Shown here: piece by piece, positions 15,201 through 28,229 of the stretch
Numbering within the stretch: position 1 is the stretch's first letter
Layout: each line of letters starts with the position of its first letter
NCBI GenBank assembly: GCA_012295275.1
Contig: CM022675.1
Coordinates: 510,229 to 574,228 of the forward strand
Direction of reading: 5' to 3'
Source of the DNA: Chrysomallon squamiferum
Lineage: Eukaryota > Mollusca > Gastropoda > Neomphalida > Peltospiridae
Length of the DNA: 64,000 nucleotides
The notes under the pieces: model-generated
What the model saw: only the letters and a program-made list of their open reading frames with translations
Databases searched by the model: none
Told to the model about the DNA's origin: nothing
Made by a program: the position numbers and the translations under genes

Positions 15201-18200
15201 TACTTTAGTATTTCTGAAGTCTGAGATACTTGTACTTTAGTATTAATGAAGTCTGAGATATCTGCACTTTAGTCTTACTGAAGTCTGAGATACCTGTACT
15301 TTAGTATTATTGATATCTATACTTTTGTAGTAATGTAGTCTGAGATACCTGTACTTTAGTGTTACTGAAGTCTGAGTTAGCTGTACTTTAGTATTACTGA
15401 AGTCTGAAATATCTTTAAATTAGTATTACTGAAGTCTGAGATATCTGTACTTTACTATTACTGAAGTCTGAGATACCTGTACTTTAGTATTACTGAAGTC
15501 TGAGATAGCTGTACTTTAGTATTACTGAAGTCTGAAATAATTGATTGTACTTTAATGTTACTGAAGTCTGAGATATCTGTACTTCAGTGTTTCTGAAGTC
15601 TGAAATATCTGTACTTTAGTCTTACTCAAGTCTGATACAGCTGTACTTTAGTGTTACTGAAGTCTGAGATAGCTGTAATTTAGAATTACTGAAGTCTGAG
15701 ATATCTGTACTTTAGTATTACTGAAGTCTGAGATAGCTGTAGTTTAGTGTTACTGATGTCTGAGAGATCTGCTCTTTAGTATTACTGAAGTCTGAGTCAT
15801 CGGTACTTTAGTATTACTGAAGTCTGAGATATTTGTACTTTAGTGTTACCGAAGTCTGAGATATGTATACTTTAGTCTTACTGCAGTGTGAGTCAACTCT
15901 ACTTCAGTCTTACTGATGTCTGATATATCTATACTTAGTATTAATGAACTCTGAGATGTCTGTACTTTAGAATTTCTGAAGTCTGAGATAACTGTACTTT
16001 AGTATTAATGAAGTCTGAGATATCTGCACTTTAATCTTACTGAAATCTGAGATATCTGTACTTTAGTATCACTGAAGTCTGAGATACCTGTACTTTAGTA
16101 TTATTGAAGTCTGAGATATCTATACTTTAGTGTTACTGAAGTCTGAGATAGCTGTACTTTTAGTATTACTGGAAGTCTGAAATATCTTTAAATTAGTATT
16201 ACTGAAGTCTGAGATATCTGTACTTTAGTGTTACTGAAGTCTGAGATATCTGTACTTTAGTGTTAGAGAAATCTGAGACATCTGTACTTTACTCTGACTG
16301 AAGTCTGAGATATGTATACTTAGTATTAATGAACTCTGAGATGTCTGTACTTTAGAATTTCTGAAGTCTGAGATACCTGTACTTTAGTATTAATGAAGTC
16401 TGAGATATCTGTACTTTAATGTTACTCAAGTCTGAGATATCTGTACTTTAGTGTTACTTAAGTCTGAGATAGCTGTACTTTAGAATTACTGAAGTCTGAG
16501 ATATCTGCACTTTAATCTTACTGAAATCTGAGATATCTGTACTTTAGTATTATTGAAGTCTGAGATATCTATACTTTAGTGTTACTGAATTCTGAGATAG
16601 CTGTACTTTAGTATTACTGAAGTCTGAAATATCTTTAAATTAGTATTACTGAAGTCTGAGATATCTGTACTTTACTCTGACTGAAGTCTGAGATATCTAT
16701 ACTTAGTATTAATGAAATCTGAGATGTCTGTACTTTAGTATTACTGAAGTCTGAAATAATTGTACTTTAATGTTACTGATATCTGAAATATCTCTACTTT
16801 AGTATTACTGAAGTCTGAGATATCTGTACTTTAGTATTACTGAAGTCTGAGATATCTGTATTTTGGTATTACTGAAGTGTGAGATATCTGTACTTTAATA
16901 TTACTGAAGTGTGAGATAGCTGTACTTTTAGTAACACTGATGTCTCAGATAGCGGTAATTTAGTGTTACTGAATTCTGAGATATCTGTTCTTTAGTATTA
17001 CTGAAGTCTGAGTCATCATTACTTTAGTATTAGTAAAGTCTGAGATATCTGTACTTTAGTGTTACTGGAGTCTGAGATAGCTGTACTTTGGTCTTACTGA
17101 AGTCTGGGATACCTGCACTTTACTATTACTGAAGTCTGAGATACGTGTACTTTAGTGTTACTGAAGTCTGAGATGTCTGTAGTTTAGTATTACTGAAGTC
17201 TGAAATATCTGTACTTTAGTGTTACTTTAGTCTGAGATACGTGTTCTTTATTCTTAGTGAAGTCTGAGATAGCTGTAGTTTAGTGTTACTGAAGTCTGAA
17301 ATATCTGTACTTTAGTGTTACTGATGTCTGAGGTAGCTGTACTTTTAGTATTACTGAAGTCTGAGATATCTCTACTTTAATATTACTGAATTTGAGATGG
17401 CTGTAATTTTAGCAATACGTAACTGAACGAANNNNNNNNNNNNNNNNNNNNNNNNNNNNNNNNNNNNNNNNNNNNNNNNNNNNNNNNNNNNNNNNNNNNN
17501 NNNNNNNNNNNNNNNNNNNNNNNNNNNNNNNNNNNNNNNNNNNNNNNNNNNNNNNNNNNNNNNNNNNNNNNNNNNNNNNNNNNNNNNNNNNNNNNNNNNN
17601 NNNNNNNNNNNNNNNNNNNNNNNNNNNNNNNGCTTAAACAAAGACTCTCAATGAAAATAAATTAATTAAACTATTCTACATACACATAAATATTCTCAAA
17701 TATTGTTTTACTTCTCATGGAAGAATATTTTAATTAATATATATATATATATACTGTCTGTTTATTGTAGGTATTGGGACATCTTTAGAATCGTGGATAG
17801 AGAGCTTCCAGTGAAAGACGTTCATGAACAACTACCTATGAAACTTTGAAATTATTTTTTACCTTTCTTTTTCTGGTGCTTTTGGGGCTGCGTTACACAG
17901 AAAGTTAGCCTGATGGTCTTACTGAAACAGGTCAGAACTAATACCGAAGTATGAGTTAATATGTTTTTGTGAATTTTCAATTATTTGTGAGAAATTGTTT
18001 TCAAACATATATCTATGTAGTATGTATATATGTATGTATGTATGTATGTATGTTTGTATGTATTATGTATGTATATATGTATGTATGTAGCAATGTATTA
18101 GGAATATAAGTATATGTGTATTTACATATGTATATGTATGTATGTATGTATCTTCGTTTGTATGACAGTCATATAAATACAAACAAAGAGAAATGTGATG

Positions 18201-21200
18201 AGTGATTATTTTCATGTATTTACTCTTTATTTATTACTGTGACTTTGACACTGCAGGACAGTTCTAAACATCTTCTCACCTTGCTGTTGGTTGTCGTTCC
18301 ATATGCACTGACGTCATTCTTTTCCTTCTTCAAATGGTTGTTTGGAAGTTTTGGCATGCCGTCTATTTCAACGTTTGTCTTGGTAGGTAACATTAGACAA
18401 TATAAACAGTTATGACACTAGAATTCCTTTCTTTCATTATATATTTTAGTGTTTGCTTTAAAAACAATTATAGCACTTGTAAAATAAAATCATTTATAAA
18501 TATTATGAAATAAAGCCTGATTTAAATTATTAATTATATCTTACATATCTTATTACGAAATTTTTGTGCATTAAATAATTTTAGGTTTTCATCATGGAAA
18601 GTGTGCATACTCTGGGGATATGTTTGCTGATATTCAGAATTCTTCCTTATGCAAAAGATGTGTACACTGGGATTGCTCTGCTAAGTGCTGTTGGAATATT
18701 GCCAGCTTTTCTTCGACTCATTTCTTCTAGAGACGTCAAAGAAGAAGTCGCGTTGTTTGCAAATAGAAGTCGATTAACAAGATGTATGAACTCGCGTTGT
18801 ACACGTGCGTTAGTGAAACTTCTGGATGTTCTTGCTTTGTTGGCTCAGATCGGTGTCATCCCTGCAGTTATCCTGTGCAAATTCTTGCCGGATTTGAACA
18901 CTTATCTTCCTGAGTAACAATTTTGCTTGTAAGTTTTGGATTTCTGTTTGTTTCATTTGGCTGTTGGGAAAATTTCGTTGATGATCGTTTTTCTGTGACA
19001 TTAGAGAATACGGATCTGTCAGTTTCATTGTAAAGGCTCGATACGAATTACAAGAAGGACGATCAGGAGTGTTCATGTTGTCACACTTGTGGAAAATTAT
19101 TCTCACTACATTCCTAGCCTGGGTCTTCACTGACAAAGCATTCAACCTGTATGACTTTCGAACAGCCTTTCCTGTGTCGGGTGGTAATCTGAAGTCTATA
19201 GGCTCCTTTCTGGGTGTGGTCATTTCTAGTTTAGTGTGCTATTACATTGGCTACGTTGTTTGCAAACTGAGAATGCAGATATTTCCTTCTCAATTCCATT
19301 ATTCCTGTCAACGCCTCTGGCATACGCCATATTTCTTATTAATAACAAATACGATTTCCTCAAGGACGTAATAACAATTAACCAAACAACAGTTAACCAA
19401 ACAACAATTCTCGACTCATCAGAAAACTGGCAACATTTGGTTGGCGGGATAGTTTGGTGGATTTCTCTTTTCTGGATATGCAGACAAATCTGGTTTCCAC
19501 GCCAAGAAAACCTCGCTAAATTTCAAAGGTTTGTAAATAGATTTCTTTCATTAGTTCTCACCTTTATGCTAATAGTTTTAAAAAGGAAAAAATTTGTAAA
19601 TAATAATAATAATAATGATAATAATAATAATAATAATAATAAGCGTGATGATGATGATAAAAAAAACAAACAACATACGAGTGTTTTGGGGAATATTCTT
19701 TAGATTTTGGAATCCTTTTGTATATTTTCAAATTAATTACAATTGGCACACTGGTAACTGTCGTCTTGTTTGAATTAAAGATTGTTCACCAACCCAATGT
19801 ACTGTGGAATTCTGACGACAGAAAATCTGCTGCTGAATCGTCGCCACAATCTCAGAGTGATTATGCATCAACGAATCTTCGGAGATTACAAAGTGAAAAA
19901 GTCTTATACGCTGCCAAGAAAAGAACATGAAGAAAATGGTCCATCTGAAGAATCGTTCGCAGACGTACCCAGAATATACGCATGCGCGACTATGTGGCAC
20001 GAAAACAGAGTGGAAATGGTTCAGCTATTAAAATCATTGCACAGGTTTGTTTCGATCACAGAATGAGAGCAGCACTGCAGTTACTATATTTCACATACAT
20101 ATACACAGTATGACACACGAGATAAATTTCACACATACATACACAGTATGACACATGAGATAGTAAATTTCACACATACATATACACAGTATGACACATG
20201 AGATAGTAAATTTCACACTATACATACACAGTATGACACATGATATAGTAAATTTCACACATACATATACATAGTATGACACACGCAGGGAAAATAACTA
20301 ACAATTTCATTTCACACGCATACACATAAATGCACACAATGATTATGTTGATTTCTGGCGTGCAACCTAAGCTGATCTGTGTATTATTCTTTAGACTGGA
20401 CGCTGACCAGTGGAACAGGAAACAGGCGATGATGCTGTCAGGAAAGATGACCCCAATTTCTACGAATACGAAGGTTATTACTTTTATCAGAACACAGCCA
20501 CATTTTACGTTCTAAAACTTTTATTATAATTTTAATATAAAACTTTGAAAAATTAATATTCTTTATTTTATATGTGTATGCAAATGTGGCTTGTCTATGT
20601 CCTTTAACATGAATTATAAATACTATTTTTACTACACAGCCCACATCTTTTTGACGTATCTATACTTTCGTATTAATGTAGTCTGAGATACCTGTACTTT
20701 TAGTGTTACTGAAGTCTGAGATAGCTGCACTTTTAGTATTAGTGAAGTCTGAGATACCTGTACTTTAGTATTACTGATGTCTGAGATAGCTGTACTCTTA
20801 GCTATTAGTGAAGTCTGAGATATCTGTACTTTACTATTACTGATGTCTGAGATAGCTGTAATTTAGTATTACTGATGTCTGAGATATCTGTATTTACTTT
20901 TAATGTTACTCAAGTCTGAGATATCTGTAGTTTAGTGTTACTTAAATCTGAGATAGCTGTACTTTTAGAATTACTGAAGTCTGAGATATCTGCACTTTAG
21001 TCTTACTGAAATCTGAGATATCTGTACTTTAGTATTAATGTAGTCTGAGATACCTGTACTTTTAGTGTTACTGAAGTCTGAGATAGCTGCTGAGATACTG
21101 TCATTATTACTGAAGTCTGAGATACCTGTACTTTAGTATTACTGATGTCTGAGATAGCTGTACTTTAGTATTACTGAAGTCTGAGATATCTGTACTTTAG

Positions 21201-24200
21201 TATTACTGAAGTCTGAGATAGCTGTAATTTAGAATTACTGAAGTCTGATATAGCTGTACTTTAGTATTACTGAAGACAGGAGATATCTGTACTTCAGTGT
21301 TTCTGAAGTCTGAAATATCTGTACTTTAGTCTTACTCAAGTCTGTTATAGCTGTACTTTAGTGTTACTGAAGTCTGAGATACCTGTAGTTCAGTGCTACT
21401 GATGTCTGAGAGATCTGCTCTTTAGTATTACTGAAGTCTGAGTCATCGGTACTTTAGTATTACTCAAGTCTGAGATATTTGTACTTTAGTGTTACCGAAG
21501 TCTGAGATATCTGTACTTTAACCTTACTGAAACCTGAGTCAACTCTACTTTAGTCTTACTGAAGTCTGAGATATCTATACTTAGTATAAATGAACTCTGA
21601 GATGTCTGTACTTTAGTATTTCTGAAGTCTGAGATACTTGTACTTTTAGTATTAATGAAGTCTGAGATATCTGATATCTGTAACTTTAATGTTACTCAAG
21701 TCTGAGATATCTGTACTTTAGTGTTACTTAAGTCTGAGATAGCTGTACTTTAGAATTACTGAAGTCTGAGATATCTGCACTTTAGTCTTACTGAAATCTG
21801 AGATATCTGTACTTTAGTATTTCTGAAGTCTGAGATACCTGTACTTTAGTATTATTGAAGTCTGAGATATCTATACTTTAGTAGTAATGTAGTCTGAAAT
21901 ACCTGTAGTTTAGTGTTACTGAAGTCTGAGATAGCTGTACTTTAGTATTACTGAAGTCTGAAATATCTTTAAATTATTATTACTGAAGTCTGAGACATCT
22001 GTACTTTACTCTTACTGAAGTCTGAGATATCTATACTTTAGTATTAATGAAATCTAAGATGTCTGTAGTTTAGTATTACTAAAGTCTGAGATACATGTAC
22101 TTTAGTATTAATGAATTCTGATATATCTGTACTTTAACCTTAATGAAATCTGAGATATCTGTACTTTAGTGTTACTGAAGTCTGAGTCATCTCTACTTTA
22201 GTCTTACTGAAGTCTGAGATATCTATACTTAGTATTAATGAATTCTGAGATGTCTTTACTTTAGTATTTCTGAAGTCTGAGATACCTGTACTTTAGTATT
22301 AATGAAGTCTGAGATATCTATACTTTCTGTATTAATGTAGTCTGAGATACCTGTACTTTAGTGCTACTGAAGTCTGAGATATCTATACTTTCGTATTAAT
22401 GTAGTCTGAGATACCTGTACTTTAGTGCTACTGAAGTCTGAGTTATCTATACTTTCGTATTAATGTAGTTTGAGATACCTGTACTTTAGTGTTACTGAAG
22501 TCTGAGATAGCTGCACTTTAGTATTACTGAAGTCTGAGATATCTGTAGTTTAGTGTTACTTAAATCTGAGATAGCTGTACTTTAGTATTACTGAAGTCTG
22601 ACATACCTGTACTTTAGTGTTACTGATGTCTGACATAGCTGTACTTTAGTATTACTGAAGTCTGAGATATCTGTACTTTAATATTACTGAAGTCTGAGAT
22701 AGCTGTAATTTAGAATTACTGAAGTCTGATATAGCTGTACTTTAGTATTACTGAAGAGAGGAGACATCTGTACTTCAGTGTTTCTGAAGTCTGAAATATC
22801 TGTACTTTAGTCTTACTCAAGTCTGATACAGCTGTACTTTAGTGTTACTGAAGTCTGAGATAGCTGTAATTTAGAATTACTGAAGTCTGAGATATCTGTA
22901 CTTTAGTATTACTGAAGTCTGAGATAGCTGTAGTTTAGTGTTACTGATGTCTGAGAGATCTGCTCTTTAGTATTACTGAAGTCTGAGTCATCGGTACTTT
23001 AGTATTACTGAAGTCTGAGATATTTGTACTTTAGTGTTACCGAAGTCTGAGATATGTATACTTTAGTCTTACTGCAGTCTGAGTCAACTCTACTTCAGTC
23101 TTACTGATGTCTGATATATCTATACTTAATGAACTTAACTTTGAATTTCTGAAGTCTGAGATGTCTTTAGTATTAATTCTGAGATATCTGAATCTTACTG
23201 AAATCTGAGATATCTGTACTTTAGTATCACTGAAGTCTGAGATACCTGTACTTTAGTATTATTGAAGTCTGAGATATCTATACTTTAGTGTTACTGAAGT
23301 CTGAGATAGCTGTACTTTAGTATTACTGAAGTCTGAAATATCTTTAAATTAGTATTACTGAAGTCTGAGATATCTGTACTTTAGTGTTACTGAAGTCTGA
23401 GATATCTGTACTTTAGTGTTAGAGAAATCTGAGACATCTGTACTTTACTCTGACTGAAGTCTGAGATATGTATACTTAGTATTAATGAACTCTGAGATGT
23501 CTGTACTTTAGAATTTCTGAAGTCTGAGATACCTGTACTTTAGTATTAATGAAGTCTGAGATATCTGTACTTTAATGTTACTCAAGTCTGAGATATCTGT
23601 ACTTTAGTGTTACTTAAGTCTGAGATAGCTGTACTTTAGAATTACTGAAGTCTGAGATATCTGCACTTTAATCTTACTGAAATCTGAGATATCTGTACTT
23701 TAGTATTATTGAAGTCTGAGATATCTATACTTTAGTGTTACTGAATTCTGAGATATCTATACTTTAGTATTACTGAAGTCTGAAATATCTTTAAATTAGT
23801 ATTACTGAAGTCTGAGATATCTGAAGTCTGAAATATGAGATTCTAAATTAGTATTAATGAAGTCTGAGATGTATCTTTGTACTGAAGTCTGAAATAATTG
23901 ACTGAAGTGATATCTGAAATATCTATACTTTAGTATTAATGAAGTCTGAGATGTCTGTATTACTGAAGTCTGAGATATCTGTATTTTAGTATTACTGAAG
24001 TGTGAAATATCTGTACTTTAATGTTACTGAAGTGTGAGATAGCTGTACTTTTAGTAACACTGATGTCTCAGATAGCGGTAATTTAGTGTTACTGAATTCT
24101 GAGATATCTGTTCTTTAGTATTACTGAAGTCTGAGTCATCATTACTTTAGTATTAGTAAAGTCTGAGATATCTGTACTTTAGTGTTACTGAAGTCTGAGA

Positions 24201-27200
24201 TAGCTGTACTTTGGTCTTACTGAAGTCTGGGATACCTGCACTTTACTATTACTGAAGTCTGAGATACGTGTACTTTAGTGTTACTGAAGTCTGAGATGTC
24301 TGTAGTTTAGTATTACTGAAGTCTGAAATATCTGTACTTTAGTGTTACTTTAGTCTGAGATACGTGTTCTTTATTCTTAGTGAAGTCTGAGATAGCTGTA
24401 GTTTAGTGTTACTGAAGTCTGAAATATCTGTACTTTAGTGTTACTGATGTCTGAGATAGCTGTACTTTAGTATTACTGAAGTCTGAGATATCTCTACTTT
24501 AATATTACTGAATTCTGAGATGGCTGTACTTTAGTGTTACTGAAGTCTGAGATATCTGTGTTTTAGTATTACTGAAGTCTTAGATATCTGTACTTTAGTA
24601 TTATTAAAATCTGAGATAGCTGTACTTTAGTATTACTGAAGTCTGAGATATCCATACTTTAGTCTTATTGAAGTCTGAGATATTTCTACTATTTTCTATC
24701 ATGTATATGTATTATCTGAAGCGACAACAAACACGGATAAATCAGTAGATTAATATTGACAGGTGATTCATATGTCTTATCTGCTTGGATTGCAAACAAT
24801 GACAAATCTGTAGTTTAGTGTTGACAGGTGATGTATACGTATTATCTCTTAGGATCTGTTTTATTTGCAGAGACGAGTATTCATGAGACGTCCATTTAAA
24901 AATTTAACAATAATTTTAAAACTAAATCTAACTCACAATTACTCGTTTTATATATATATATATACAACACTTCTCTTCTCTGCTGGGATAACTAATAAAT
25001 CACTAGATTAATGATGATTTATTAGTGTTTGAAATATCAGCAGATAATACATATCCATCTCCTGTCAGCTTTAATCTACTGATTTATCAGTGTTTGTTAT
25101 ACCAGCAGGTAATACATATGAATCATGTGTCAACATTAATCTGTTGATTTATCATTGTTAGATCAATCCATTAATTAATGTTGATATTTGATGTATATAT
25201 ATATTAACTGTTGGGATAGCAAAAACACTGATAAATGCGAAAATTAATGCTGACATGTGATGTATGTGTATTAACTTTTGGGGTAGTAAACCTTCATAAA
25301 TCAGTAGATTGAAGTTGACAGGTGATGGATAATTAATACCTGCTGGGAAATCAGTAGATCAATGTTGACAGGTCATATATTTCTGTTATCTGCTAGGACA
25401 AAAAACTCTGACAAATCAGTAGTTGACAGGTCATGTATACGTATTATCTGCTGAGATAACAAGCACTGATAAACCAGTAGATTAATGTTGACTGGTGATG
25501 GATATATATTATCTCCTGGGATAACAAACTAATAAATCCATGAATTAATGCTGACATTTGATCTATATGTATTAACTGCTGGGACAGCAAACACTGAAAA
25601 ATCAGTAGAGTAAAGTTGACAATTGATTTATATGTATTATCTGCTAGGATAACAAACACAGATAAATCAATAGATTAATATTACCAAGTGATTTATATGT
25701 ATTGTCTACTGGGAAACAAAACCGAAAAATCAGTAAATTAATGTTGATAGGTGGAGGATATGTATTACATGCTTGGATAAGAAACACATATAAATCACTA
25801 GATTTCTGTTGACAGCTGATGTATATGTCTTGTCTTCAGGGATAACAAACTGATAAATCAGTCGGTTAATATTGACAAGTTATGCATACGTACTACCTGC
25901 TCGGATAACAAACACAGATAAATCAGCACATTAGTCTTGACAGGTGATGGATATATATTATCTGTTGGAATAACAAATACTTACAGATCAGTAGATTAAT
26001 GTTGACAGGTGACAGATATGTATTATCTATTGGGAAATCAAACACTGGTAAATCAGCAGATCAATGTTGACAGGTCGTATATTTTTATTATCTGCTAAGG
26101 CAAAAAATCTCTGATAGATCAGTAGATTAATGTTCACAGATGATGTAAATGTATTATCACCTGGCAAACAAACACTGATAAATCCGTAGATTAATGTTGA
26201 CAGGTGATTGATATATATAACCTGCTGGTATCACAAGCAGTGATAAATCAGTAGATTCGTGTTGACAGGTGATGTACATCCATTATCTGCTAGTATAACA
26301 AGCAGTCATAAATCGGTAAATTAATGATGACACGTGATCTGCATTTATTATCTCCTGGGATAAAAAACACTGATAAATCTATAAATTAATGTTGACATTT
26401 GATATATATGTATTGACTGCTGGGATTGAAAAGACTGATAAATCAGTAGATTGAAGTTGACAGGTGATAGACAGGTATTACCTGCTGGGAAATCAAACAC
26501 TGGTAAATCAGTAGACCGATGTTGACAGGTCATACATATCTGTTTTCTGCCCGGATAACAAACACTGACAAATGATTAGATTAATATTGACAGTGATGTA
26601 TATGTATTATCTGCTGTTACAACAAACACTGACAAATGATTAGATTAATATTGACAGTGATGTATATGTATTATCTGCTGTTACAACAAACACTGATAAA
26701 TCGGTAGATTAATGTTGACAGGTGACGTATATGTATTATCTGCTGTTATAACAAACACTGATAAATCAGTAGATTAATGTTGACAGGTTACGTATATGTA
26801 TTATCTGCTATTATAACAAATACTCATAAATCAGTATTCATGTTGACAGGTGATGTATATGTATTATCTGCTGGGGTACAAACTAACAAAGGAATCTGAA
26901 GACGAGCTGATTGAAGCCATTGAAAAAGATTTACTCAACACTAAAAACAGATTGGCTATATTTGAACACTTGAACGATGACGTCGTTAGAAAGGTGAGTG
27001 AGTGTCTCTAACACAATGTCTAAATGTATTCTCAAATACATAAACTAACGCAGCATATAAAGATTTCAAATGGTTTTGGTTCCTATCCATTTTTCACACA
27101 CTGACTTTGCCTACAGTGAAATCTCTCGACAATAGTTCAACACTATTTCTTATGATCGTGTGTCAGATCAGCAACTTGACATTTTATTAATAAACAATTA

Positions 27201-28189
27201 AGGTTATAAAGAAAATAAGTACACGTAAAGGGTTAATATTGATACTGATACAAGAGGTATAATACCAGTTCTACAGTTAAGATGTTTAAGCACTAGATAA
27301 TAGTTACTTTCGTTTATTTGTTACTCACGTCTTATTTACAGAAATGCGTTTCATACCGTTAACAGCTACTCTAAATAAATGATGTGTTTGTTTTCTCAGT
27401 CTGAAAACACTTTCGTTCTGGCTCTCGATGGGGACACTGAGTTCATGCCCGGGGCGGTACGTCTTCTGGTTGACCGGATGCGAAAAGATATCAAAGTAGG
27501 AGCCGCATGTGGAAGAATACACCCCACTGGAGCAGGTATGTTAGTAATTTCACCTGTACACCTGTAGTTAGCCATTTAACTTACCTGTCATTTAACTGTT
27601 ATTTCACATGAATTATACAAAATTAACCAGCTGATTTATCCAATTATTTTAGTTAATTTCCATTTCTAAATTCTTACGTGTCTTTGTTTTATCTTCTAGG
27701 ACCACTAGTTTGGTATCAGAAGTTCGAGTACGCTATTGGACATTGGTTGCAAAAGGCTACAGAACACGTTCTTGGATGCGTACTTTGCAGTCCGGGATGT
27801 TTTTCATTGTTCCGTGGCTCTGCTCTCATGGACGACAACATCATAAGGAAGTACGCTATTCTGCCCACTGAACCGGGACATTACCTGCAGTATGAGCAAG
27901 GTATGTAATTAAGAAATTATAATAACATTCATTTAGACATGGTTTCACTGTTTGATAATGTCTTTAGTGGTATTCTAAATTTGGCGCAATAATCAGAAAT
28001 ATATTCAAAACTTTAAAGTGGATGATATTGCAGTATCTGATAATACTGTAATGTTTAATTCTTTCTTTCATAATCCCATATTTATAATTCATCTATCACC
28101 TGTTTGATGTTATTGTCAAAAGTGTTTATTTTGCTACCTACAATTCAATTAGTGCATTCGGTAACTATATTATTATGATTATGATTTTG

Positions 28190-28229
<40 letters not shown>

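Larger units (their letters stand above)
17771..20655 (+). pseudogene. Second, damaged copy of chitin synthase exons 3-8
   Basis: Homologous exons: 17771-17948 (exon 3), 18257-18382 (exon 4), 18585-19528 (exon 5), 19781-20044 (exon 6), 20395-20473 (exon 7) and 20640-20655 (first 16 bases of exon 8). Exons are nearly identical to copy 1, and the introns are alignable but differ in length. Exon 3 has four small deletions (-1, -1, -2, -2) and hits a TGA; exon 5 has three single-base losses; exon 7 has one. Exon 8 is cut by the satellite, and exons 9 onward are missing. It cannot encode a functional enzyme as written. Because it is followed by a shortened version of the same satellite, an overlapping contig or alternative haplotype is at least as likely as a genomic pseudogene. 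Confidence 0.85.

Noticed and set aside
17771-20655. A second functional chitin synthase gene
   Set aside because: Several frameshifts, a truncated exon 8 and missing exons 9-13. Copy 1 alone joins in phase to the 3' exons.
4545-24690. Regular 32-bp periodicity resembling a CRISPR array
   Set aside because: Units are contiguous with no unique spacers, and the DNA is clearly from an animal nuclear genome.
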